Part shown: one piece after another, positions 1-6,669 of the stretch | How positions within the stretch are numbered: position 1 is the stretch's first letter | Layout of the letters: each line of letters begins with the position of its first letter | Origin: Chlorobium sp. | GTDB lineage: Bacteria > Bacteroidota > Chlorobiia > Chlorobiales > Chlorobiaceae | DNA length: 9,195 bases | Assembly: GCA_028277225.1 (NCBI GenBank) | Contig: JANQHB010000027.1 | Span: 1 to 9,195 of the forward strand | Reading direction: 5' to 3' | Program-made: the position numbers and the translations under genes | Notes under the pieces: generated by a model | Seen by the model: the letters and a program-made list of their open reading frames with translations, nothing else | The model's database searches: none | What the model was told of the DNA's origin: nothing

Positions 1-136
1 GCAGGTGACGGTGGACGCGGATGTATGTCCGGGAGAGGGATTCGAGTCGAAGGAGCCGTTGCTCGAAGACGTGTACTTCCGGATTCTTTCCCGGCATGAA
101 GAGCCTCAAAAAGCCGCGATGGCAGCAACAGCGTAA
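1..136 (+). CDS. ABC transporter ATP-binding protein, C-terminal end (partial)
   Basis: Reading from base 2, an open frame of 44 codons runs to a TAA at 134-136; the gene begins upstream of the window. The visible tail includes the segment EPLLEDVYFRIL, the kind of ending (an acidic/hydrophobic 'LEDVFL'-like helix) common at the C-terminus of ATPases serving ABC-2 type exporters. No Walker or signature motif is in view, so the family call rests on this tail and on the next gene, an ABC permease, starting 14 bases after the stop. It would supply ATP hydrolysis at the cytoplasmic face for that permease, almost certainly in one operon with it. The last residues (about QKAAMAATA) look like an unstructured tail. 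The call is probable, not proven. Confidence 0.62.
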   Translation, partial: QVTVDADVCPGEGFESKEPLLEDVYFRILSRHEEPQKAAMAATA

Positions 137-150
137 CAGGAGTAACAGAT

Positions 151-3100
151 ATGATGAAAACAATATTGCCTTTTGAACTTCGCACCCGCTTCGCAAGTTC
201 CCTGACCTGGCTCATGCTTGCAATGATGTGTTTCCAGGGTATCTGGTACTCTCTTGCGGTATACGATTTCTATGTACACGACCAGGCCCTGATCAACGGG
301 GCTGGAATCTTCTACGTCTGTCTGTCGGGCGGCGGGATCATTCTCATGATCATCATCGCCATGATAACCGGCATGTCGCTTTACCGGGATATCGAAGAGC
401 GCACTGCGCTGTTTCTCTACGCGTTCCCGATACATGAAAAACGATTTTTCCTGGGCCGGTTTTTCGCGGCGTATGCCGTCAATCTCTTGCTGGTTGTCGC
501 CTATGTGCTTGGCATGGCCATGATGCCGTACCTCGGTGTCGGTCCGGCCGACAAGTTTGGTCCGGTGCCATGGCTGCAGCTCATGCATGGCTATGCGCTT
601 TTCGGGCTGACCAATATTTTCCTGCTGACGGCGGTCAGTTACTTCTGTGTCGTTCAGTTCCGCAACATGGCGGCCTCCTACATAGGGATTTTCCTGTTCG
701 TGCTGATCTTTCTTGTCGCCGAGGGGGTGAGCGGCAATTCGCCCTACATTGCCGCTATCATGATCCTCGATCCTTTCGGCTTTGTCTATACCAAGGAAAT
801 CGTCGACGGTATGTCGGTTGCCGAGAAGAACAGCGCGTTTCTTCCCATTGACGGGAACCTGCTTTTCAATCGTCTGCTGTGGATGGGAACAGGACTTCTT
901 GCGTTTACCTACAGCTATTTTCGGTTCAGCTTCCGGGATTTTATCCAGGCTGCGTTCGGATCGAAGAAGATGGCTAAGACAGAGTTCGTGCAGGCATCGC
1001 ATGACACATCGTTCCGTCATGTCGAGGTGCCGCATGCCGAAAGGCTCTTTTCCATCGGAGAGCATTTCCGGAAGCTGGGCCGCTTTGCGCTGGTCGAGTT
1101 TTTCAATGTCGTGCGTCCCGCATCGTTCAAGGTCGTGCTCATGGTAGTCGCCATCATGTTTTTCCTCTATATGATTCTGTGGAATCCGGTCTACTATGTG
1201 GGTGCACAGGTGCCGCTGACCTCCGGTATGACCTCGACCCGTCTGCATACCGGTTTTCTGATGGTCATACTGCTCATGATCTGGTCGGGTGAGCTGTTTT
1301 TCAAGGACAGAACAACCGGATTGTGGCAGGTTTCCGACGCTGCGCCGATGCCCTCCTGGGTAGTCCTGCTTTCGCGATACATCGCCATGTGCGGCGTTGC
1401 GTTGATTATTTCACTGACAATGTTCCTTTCCGGGGTCGTTGCCCAGGTCGGCCAGGGCTTTTTCGCAATCGACTGGCAGGTCTACGCCAACGACCTTCTG
1501 GGGTTCAGGTTCGGCTGGCTGACCTATGTGCTGTACATCGGACTGGTGTTCTTCGTCGCAGGATTGACGGGAAACCGCTTCTTTACGCACGTCGTATGCG
1601 TCGGATATTTCATCTTTATCGCGATTTCATTCGATACCGGCATCATCGAGCAGTTGCGTTACGGCTATGGGCTGGCCCCGGGACTTGATGACTTCTCGGA
1701 GATGAACCGTTACGGAGTCTTTATGATCTCTTCTTTCTGGTATTTCCTGCTCTGGCTTTGTCTTGCCATACCGTTTCTTCTGGCCGGTATCCGTTTCTGG
1801 AACAGGGGTCTGGAAAAAGGGGTATTCAGCAGGGTATTTTCGCTTCGTGGTGAGCTTGGCTGGGGTGGTGTAGCGCTCTCTCTGGCGAGTCTCGCAATGT
1901 TTTTTTTCCTCCAGTCGTTTCTCGTTGCCGAGGTCAATACGGTCCGTAACTATGTTCCCGGCGACCAGAAGGACATCGAAGCCGCCATGTATGAGAAAAA
2001 CTTCGGTGAGGCGAAGTCATATCCCTCTCCCCGTATAACGGCCGTGGATCTTCGGCTTGACCTCTATCCAGAAGAACAGGCGGCTGACTACAGGGCCGAA
2101 CTGAAGCTCGTCAACCCTGAGGACAAACAGGTTGAAAAGCTTTATGTCAATGCCGATTATTTCACGGAAATACGGTCGATAACCATGGAGGGTACGGAAC
2201 TCGAAAGGCTGGAAGCCGACAAGGTGCTCGGCATGGAGGTCTATGCGCTTCCCGACGCGATGGCGCCAGGTGACAATCGTACGCTCGTTATCGATTCCAG
2301 AAGGGCCTATAAAGGGCTCTCCCAGGGCGAACCGCATGCCGATCTGGCATACAACGGGCTGTTCATGGAGCGGCTGGTACCGGTGATCGGGTACGATCCG
2401 GGCAAGGAACTGATGGAAAACAACGAGCGGAAGGCAAACGGCCTCGACATGCTCGACTCGCGGATGGATCCGGTCGATGATCCGGTTTCGCTCGAAAAGC
2501 ACTATCTGGCAACCGACGCCGGTCTGGTGAAGGGGGCGATAACAGTAAGCACACCCGCTCTTCAGACGGCATTTGCTCCGGGTGTTCTGGTGAAGCGTTG
2601 GGAGGAGAACGGTCGCAGCTACTTCCATTACGAGCTTGAAAAACCTTCGCCCCTACACTGGTTTGTCGGTTCGGCCGACTATGCCCGCGAGGTGCTGAAG
2701 ATCGGGGATACCGATGTCACTCTGCTCTACAAAGAAGATCACAACTACAATCTTGATCTTTATCGCGAGGCTCTCGAAGAAGGAGTGAGCTATCTGGAAA
2801 GCAATCTCGGCGCCTATCCCTATACAGAGCTTCGGGTAGCGGAGATCCCCTTCTATCAGGATCCATTCTACGCATTTGCGAATACAATTGCCGTTTCGGA
2901 AAAAGAGGGGTGGTTCGGAGACCGGAACAACGCCGACGTTGTCAGTTTCATCCGGTTTTCCGTCACGAGGGAGCTGTTCCGCCAGTGGGTGCTTGAAAAC
3001 GGTTCCCTGGCCGACGTCCAGGGGGCCGAAATGCTCTGGACGGCACTTCCCGAAGCATTGGCGCTCGGTTTTCTCGAACAGAGGGACGGAGAGGAGCGCG

Positions 3101-3414
3101 TTGCCGTTATTCTCGATAAAAAGAGACGCAAGTACGGCAAGGACAAGGGGGCAGAGCCGAATCAGGAGCCGCCGCTTCTCTATGCCGACGGTATAGCGTA
3201 TCTGGAAGAAAACAAGGGGGCTATGGTTCTTTACCACCTGTCGAGAACAATCGGACATCAGAGGCTGCTCCGGATAGTTCGGGAGTGGTTTGGATCGCGG
3301 CGGGGCGAGGCTTTGGTGTTCAGGGATTTTTACGAGTATCTCGATGACCGGGTTGCACTCGATGAAACCATGAAAGCGCACGTTGAGACCGTCGAGGAGG
3401 AACTGCGTTTATGA
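151..3414 (+). CDS. ABC-2 type permease fused to a degenerate M1-aminopeptidase-like periplasmic domain
   Basis: A 1087-aa inner-membrane protein. The start at 151 has an AGGAG at 138-142, 8 bases upstream; a second ATG at 154 is also possible. Residues 1-595 carry about 13-14 hydrophobic segments (near 16-37, 51-75, 103-125, 147-168, 174-191, 240-257, 325-344, 367-380, 406-430, 453-472, 477-495, 524-547, 570-593), in two halves split by a polar cytosolic loop at about 260-320. Residues 596-1087 have no membrane segment and should be periplasmic. This layout matches the known ABC permease/M1 aminopeptidase fusion family. Landmarks of the M1 part are visible: FANTIAVSE (909-917), then TRELFRQW (939-946), DVQGAEML (955-962) and ENKGA (1020-1024). 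In active relatives these regions hold HEXXH, a downstream Glu and a catalytic Tyr; here they read R940-E941-x-x-R944, T964 and E1020, so peptidase activity is unlikely. It probably forms a transporter with the upstream ATPase. The substrate is unknown. Confidence 0.85.
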   Translation: MMKTILPFELRTRFASSLTWLMLAMMCFQGIWYSLAVYDFYVHDQALINGAGIFYVCLSGGGIILMIIIAMITGMSLYRDIEERTALFLYAFPIHEKRFFLGRFFAAYAVNLLLVVAYVLGMAMMPYLGVGPADKFGPVPWLQLMHGYALFGLTNIFLLTAVSYFCVVQFRNMAASYIGIFLFVLIFLVAEGVSGNSPYIAAIMILDPFGFVYTKEIVDGMSVAEKNSAFLPIDGNLLFNRLLWMGTGLLAFTYSYFRFSFRDFIQAAFGSKKMAKTEFVQASHDTSFRHVEVPHAERLFSIGEHFRKLGRFALVEFFNVVRPASFKVVLMVVAIMFFLYMILWNPVYYVGAQVPLTSGMTSTRLHTGFLMVILLMIWSGELFFKDRTTGLWQVSDAAPMPSWVVLLSRYIAMCGVALIISLTMFLSGVVAQVGQGFFAIDWQVYANDLLGFRFGWLTYVLYIGLVFFVAGLTGNRFFTHVVCVGYFIFIAISFDTGIIEQLRYGYGLAPGLDDFSEMNRYGVFMISSFWYFLLWLCLAIPFLLAGIRFWNRGLEKGVFSRVFSLRGELGWGGVALSLASLAMFFFLQSFLVAEVNTVRNYVPGDQKDIEAAMYEKNFGEAKSYPSPRITAVDLRLDLYPEEQAADYRAELKLVNPEDKQVEKLYVNADYFTEIRSITMEGTELERLEADKVLGMEVYALPDAMAPGDNRTLVIDSRRAYKGLSQGEPHADLAYNGLFMERLVPVIGYDPGKELMENNERKANGLDMLDSRMDPVDDPVSLEKHYLATDAGLVKGAITVSTPALQTAFAPGVLVKRWEENGRSYFHYELEKPSPLHWFVGSADYAREVLKIGDTDVTLLYKEDHNYNLDLYREALEEGVSYLESNLGAYPYTELRVAEIPFYQDPFYAFANTIAVSEKEGWFGDRNNADVVSFIRFSVTRELFRQWVLENGSLADVQGAEMLWTALPEALALGFLEQRDGEERVAVILDKKRRKYGKDKGAEPNQEPPLLYADGIAYLEENKGAMVLYHLSRTIGHQRLLRIVREWFGSRRGEALVFRDFYEYLDDRVALDETMKAHVETVEEELRL

Positions 3415-3465
3415 GCATTCCGACAAGCCGGGACGCTCAGTTCAGTTAACACAAACAACAGGATC

Positions 3466-5838
3466 ATGTTGAAAATAGAAGTGATAAACAGACGGTTTCG
3501 TTCTTTCGGGGAACAGGTTCTCAGATTCCGGTGGCTGAACATTGTGTTGTTTCTTGTCATTCTCGGCGGATCATTTTTAGGGCTCAGGCAGCTTCAGACC
3601 GATGTGGATGCGGACAACTGGTTTCTGGAGGATGACGAGTTGCGTGTTGCCAAGGAGCGGTTTGAGGAGATTTTCGGCAGCGACCAGTATTGTGCTGTTC
3701 TGGTTCAGGCCGATGACGTTTTTGCGCCCGGGGTGCTGGCAGGTATCCGTGAAATGGGCAGGGAGCTTCTCGACCGGGTGCCGTATGCCGACGATGTGGT
3801 TTCATTGACCGATTTCGAGTTCAGCCGGGGAACGGAAGAGGGATTGGAAATCGGTGAACTGATCCCTGAGGATATCCCCGAAGATCCGGAGGCTCTCGAC
3901 CGGATTCGCCGGCAGGCGCTTGCCAAACCCCTGATGAAGAATCGTATCGTCTCGGACGACTCGAAGCAGACCTGGGTAATGTTGAGAATGAAGCCGATTC
4001 CGGATGACTGGAAGGATCATTATGCTGAAAATCCCGAGGTGGCTGTCGGGCGCACGGTCAACGAGATTGCAGGGCAGGAGAAATATCGTTCGCTCAATCC
4101 GTTGACAAGCGGTCTGCCGGTGATCAATGTCGACAAGATGGATTTTCTGGGTGGAGAGATCGTGCGTCTGTTCGGACTGTTGCTGCTGTTTGCGGTGCTG
4201 ATCCTCGGTTTTTCCCTGCGAAGTGTCCGGGGGGTGGTGTTTCCGCTGGTGAGCGCGCTTTCGGGTATCGTGATCGTGCTTGGTGTGCAAGGGCATCTGG
4301 GCGTGGTGTTCGATCCTTCCATGATCTTTATGCCGATTTTTCTGGGTCTGGCGGTTTCCGTGGGTTATGCCATCCATCTGTTCAATCATTTCAGGCGGTC
4401 GTTTTTCCGTACCGGCAACCGCCGGGATGCAGTTCTCTACGCGGTAGAGGAAACCGGCTGGCCGCTGCTTTTCAGCGCCCTGACTACAATGATCGCGCTG
4501 GTATCGTTTCTCTTCATTCCGCTGCACCCTATCCGTTTTGTCGGTATGAACTCGGCCGCCCTGGTCGGTGTGACCTATGTGCTGACAGTTGTTTTGCTGC
4601 CTGCGCTTCTGAGCTTTGGAAAAGATCGTCAGCCCGCAGCCGTCGAGAACGGGAAGAGGGGTTCGATCATCGAGCGTCTCATGGTATGGCTGGGCGATCA
4701 CGTGCTTGCGCGTCCGGCGCTGACCATGAGCGTTTTCGGGATTCTTGTCGTCATCTGTGCTGCAGGGATCTCCCGCTTCGAGGTGTCTTTCGACGTGCGG
4801 CGTACTTTCGGGCTCAAGGTTCCCTATATCAACAGGGTCCACGAGGTCGGGCAGAGCAAAGTCGGGTCGCTGTATTCCTATGATGCGGCAATCGAGTTCG
4901 AAAATCCGGGTGATGTGCTCGAACCGGAAAATCTGAGGAAAATCGACAAGCTTGTCGGGGAGATCAAGACCTTTCCCCTGACCAAGAAAGTAGCTTCCAT
5001 TGTCGATATCATCAAAGACATGAATCAGTCGCTCAACGCCGGGAAGGCTGAATTCCACCGTATTCCCGACAGCCGGGAGATGGTTGCGCAGCTTCTTTTG
5101 CTTTACGAGAATGCGGGCGGTGTCGAGGCTGAAAAATGGGCGGACTATGATTATCAGAGGATACGGTTAATGGTGGAACTGGGTGATTACAATTCCGGAG
5201 AAGCGATGAGGGAACTGCGGGTTATCCAGAAGCGGGGGAAAGAGATGTTTCCCGGCGCCAAAGTGCTGCTTGTCGGGTCGATCTCTCAATTCACGGTCAT
5301 GCAGGACTATTTGACATGGGGCCAGATCACCTCGTTTTTTCTCGCGATGGGTGCGATTGCCGTGCTGATGTCGCTGGTGTTCGGCAGCCTGAAAACCGGC
5401 ATGATCGCCATGGTTCCCAATGTTTCCCCCGCCCTGGTCACGGGCGGCATCATGGGATATGCAGGTATCCCGCTCGACATGATGACCGTGACGATCATGC
5501 CTATGCTGCTCGGGCTCGCGGTTGACGATACCATTCATTTCATCAATCACGGTCAGCTCGAGTTCATGCGTACGAAAAATTATCGTGAAAGCATCCGCCG
5601 GGTATTCACCGCTGTCGGTCCGGCTCTTTTCCTGACTTCTCTGGTGCTGATTCTCGGCTTTTCCGCATATCTCATTTCCGTTGCCAAAGTGTTTGTCAAC
5701 ATGGGAATCCTGATCGGTGCCGGTATTTTAACCGCGCTGGTTGTCGATTATTTCGTTACTCCCATCCTGTTGGCCCGGTTCAAGCCGTTCGGTGAAGAGG
5801 CTGTTTCCGGCAAACGGAATGACCGGGAGAATCCATGA
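3466..5838 (+). CDS. RND/MMPL superfamily exporter (two-repeat, 12 TM)
   Basis: A 790-aa inner-membrane transporter of the 'predicted exporter of the RND superfamily' type, shorter than AcrB-type drug pumps (about 1000 aa or more). It has the internal duplication of the family: TM1 at about 24-42, a periplasmic domain to about 230, five helices (233-377), then TM7 at about 418-436, a second periplasmic domain (440-615) and five helices (623-766). The fourth-helix motifs of the two halves are clear: GLAVSVGYAIHLFNH (294-308) and GLAVDDTIHFINH (683-695). D687 and D688 in the second half are the expected proton-coupling acids; the first half has G300-Y301 there. Proton-driven export of a lipid or hydrophobic compound from the membrane or periplasm is typical of the family; the substrate here is unknown. 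It starts 51 bases after the permease stop and is probably co-transcribed. The start is uncertain: the only SD-like bases (AGGA, 3460-3463) lie 2 bases from the ATG, so TTG 3469 or GTG 3481 are alternatives. Confidence 0.87.
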   Translation: MLKIEVINRRFRSFGEQVLRFRWLNIVLFLVILGGSFLGLRQLQTDVDADNWFLEDDELRVAKERFEEIFGSDQYCAVLVQADDVFAPGVLAGIREMGRELLDRVPYADDVVSLTDFEFSRGTEEGLEIGELIPEDIPEDPEALDRIRRQALAKPLMKNRIVSDDSKQTWVMLRMKPIPDDWKDHYAENPEVAVGRTVNEIAGQEKYRSLNPLTSGLPVINVDKMDFLGGEIVRLFGLLLLFAVLILGFSLRSVRGVVFPLVSALSGIVIVLGVQGHLGVVFDPSMIFMPIFLGLAVSVGYAIHLFNHFRRSFFRTGNRRDAVLYAVEETGWPLLFSALTTMIALVSFLFIPLHPIRFVGMNSAALVGVTYVLTVVLLPALLSFGKDRQPAAVENGKRGSIIERLMVWLGDHVLARPALTMSVFGILVVICAAGISRFEVSFDVRRTFGLKVPYINRVHEVGQSKVGSLYSYDAAIEFENPGDVLEPENLRKIDKLVGEIKTFPLTKKVASIVDIIKDMNQSLNAGKAEFHRIPDSREMVAQLLLLYENAGGVEAEKWADYDYQRIRLMVELGDYNSGEAMRELRVIQKRGKEMFPGAKVLLVGSISQFTVMQDYLTWGQITSFFLAMGAIAVLMSLVFGSLKTGMIAMVPNVSPALVTGGIMGYAGIPLDMMTVTIMPMLLGLAVDDTIHFINHGQLEFMRTKNYRESIRRVFTAVGPALFLTSLVLILGFSAYLISVAKVFVNMGILIGAGILTALVVDYFVTPILLARFKPFGEEAVSGKRNDRENP

Positions 5839-5870
5839 CGGGTTTTGTCTTGTGTTGTAACCGTAAACGA

Positions 5871-5887
5871 TAACGTTAAAAAAGGAG
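5871..5887 (+). promoter_or_regulatory. Ribosome binding site and AACGTT-containing leader of the four-helix protein
   Basis: AAAGGAG at 5881-5887 sits 6 bases before the ATG at 5894, a strong Shine-Dalgarno that fixes this start. Just upstream, bases 5866-5877 read AACG-ATAA-CGTT, an inverted repeat that could be a small operator or chance. The 55-base gap after the RND gene shows no terminator-like hairpin, so read-through from the RND gene is expected. Confidence 0.5.
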
Positions 5888-5893
5888 TGAAAA

Positions 5894-6379
5894 ATGGAAG
5901 CAAATGCATTTGACCGGTTACGTATTTCGGCATTGTTCATTATAAGCTTTGCGGGTATGATGCTTCATATGTCGTCCGCAACGCTGGGAGAAGTGGCTGG
6001 GCTGCTCGGCTGGGGCGGAGAGCTGATGAATGCCATGAAGGTCGAGGGGGCGACACTTGCCTCGGCAGCCGGGGCCGCGGAATTTCCCGAACATGCAGCG
6101 ATGAGCACCGGGTTGTTTTATATGGTCGCACTATGGTTTTTCCTCATGCTGGTTCCTGCGGTTTTGCCGCTGCTTTCCGACAGGAAGGTTCTGCGCTGGG
6201 TAACGTTCGGGTTCGGGGTACTGATGACCCTCGGCGGTCTGTTCGACAACGCCTCGCATATGGGTGTTGCGGAAGAGGCTCCTTTCGGTCTTGCGGGTCT
6301 GCTCGCGAGCACGGTACCTGGTGTGCTTGGGGTGATCTATGCCTTCAACTGGGCAAAGGGCAAGTCCGGAGAGGCATAG
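5894..6379 (+). CDS. Uncharacterised small four-helix membrane protein
   Basis: A 161-aa protein that I do not recognise. Four hydrophobic segments are visible: about 9-31, 73-94, 99-117 and 130-151, separated by a long Ala/Gly/Glu-rich loop (32-70) and short turns. There is no cleavable signal peptide with a clear AxA site; the first segment is more likely an anchor. Histidines H25 (in or at the end of helix 1), H67 (before helix 2) and H122 (after helix 3, in DNASHMG) could bind metal or haem, but nothing proves this. It begins 55 bases after the RND exporter with a strong ribosome binding site (AAAGGAG, 5881-5887), so it is probably co-transcribed with and may assist that exporter, or lie between it and the receptor in the same pathway. 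Start and reading frame are well supported by the SD and by membrane-protein character; function is open. Confidence 0.8.
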   Translation: MEANAFDRLRISALFIISFAGMMLHMSSATLGEVAGLLGWGGELMNAMKVEGATLASAAGAAEFPEHAAMSTGLFYMVALWFFLMLVPAVLPLLSDRKVLRWVTFGFGVLMTLGGLFDNASHMGVAEEAPFGLAGLLASTVPGVLGVIYAFNWAKGKSGEA

Positions 6380-6405
6380 AGCAGGGGCTCCCATGGCAGG
6401 TTTAT

Positions 6406-6446
6406 AGTACGAGCAGTTCCGGGCGCCGTCTGGGGCTGCTCGTGCT
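6406..6446 (+). terminator. Long hairpin after the four-helix gene; possible terminator or RNA structure
   Basis: Bases 6406-6420 pair with 6432-6446 over 15 positions: 12 Watson-Crick pairs and 3 G-T wobbles, around an 11-base loop (6421-6431). The core ACGAGCAG/CTGCTCGT (6409-6416 with 6436-6443) is perfect. It lies 26 bases after the stop at 6379, the right place to end the upstream transcription unit. No real T-run follows (the next bases are GTTATTAACT), so it is a weak intrinsic terminator at best and may instead act as a 3'-end stabiliser or a Rho-dependent end. Confidence 0.5.
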
Positions 6447-6529
6447 GTTATTAACTGAATGGAAGATTGGGATGTAAGAGGCTGTTGCCAGGGTATCCCA
6501 AGGTGTTGTGCTGGGAAATCCGTTCTATC

Positions 6530-6560
6530 TTGACTCTAATAAGACTAATTAAATTTAAAA
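6530..6560 (+). promoter_or_regulatory. Candidate promoter for the TonB-dependent receptor
   Basis: TTGACT at 6530-6535 matches a -35 box in five of six positions. It is followed by an AT-rich stretch (6539-6576) with possible -10 elements TTTAAA (6554-6559, spacer 18) or TTAAAA (6555-6560, spacer 19), neither a good match. The 290-base gap between the four-helix gene and the receptor otherwise shows only the hairpin at 6406-6446 and an AACGTT at 6647-6652. No recognisable Fur box was seen and I find no riboswitch fold by eye. The leader from such a promoter would be about 100 bases. Confidence 0.3.
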
Positions 6561-6660
6561 TTTTCTGTTATTTTATTCACGTTTCAAGCAGCGTGATGCC
6601 GCAATAACCTAAGAGCGATAAGCGGTGGTCACAATTTTTCTATCCTAACGTTTGGAAAAT

Positions 6661-6664
6661 GGAG
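6661..6664 (+). promoter_or_regulatory. Ribosome binding site deciding the receptor start
   Basis: GGAG at 6661-6664 stands 5 bases before the ATG at 6670. This favours 6670 over the in-frame TTG at 6652, which would place the SD inside the coding region and add six residues before a signal peptide that already begins well at the ATG. Confidence 0.7.
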
Positions 6665-6669
6665 TACGT

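Noticed and set aside
106..1248. A 380-codon open frame on the - strand inside the permease gene
   Set aside because: It shows low-complexity His/Lys/Glu/Gln composition with no recognisable motif, and it fully overlaps a convincing multi-helix permease on the + strand.
2968..2982. Calling the fusion an active aminopeptidase
   Set aside because: The expected HEXXH reads RELFR, and the other zinc and catalytic positions are also replaced, so an active-enzyme label would mislead.
2017..3381. Two long - strand frames (2017-2628 and 2653-3381) opposite the M1-like domain
   Set aside because: There is no family resemblance and no ribosome binding site, while the + strand frame is continuous through the domain and matches the ABC/M1 fusion layout.
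3802..5058. A 418-codon open frame on the - strand inside the RND exporter gene
   Set aside because: Its translation is rich in His, Arg, Gln and Asp without any domain, typical of the antisense shadow of a GC-rich membrane-protein gene; the + strand frame is a clear RND exporter.
3466..5838. AcrB-like multidrug efflux pump
   Set aside because: The protein is too short, its periplasmic domains are too small, and there is no membrane-fusion or TolC-like partner nearby; the MMPL-type exporter group fits better.
6379..6390. Short hairpin GAGC-AGGG-GCTC at the end of the four-helix gene
   Set aside because: Only four base pairs; too small to support a call next to the much stronger hairpin at 6406-6446.
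6652..6669. TTG at 6652 as the start of the TonB receptor
   Set aside because: The SD (GGAG, 6661-6664) would lie inside the coding region; ATG 6670 has proper spacing and gives a clean signal peptide.
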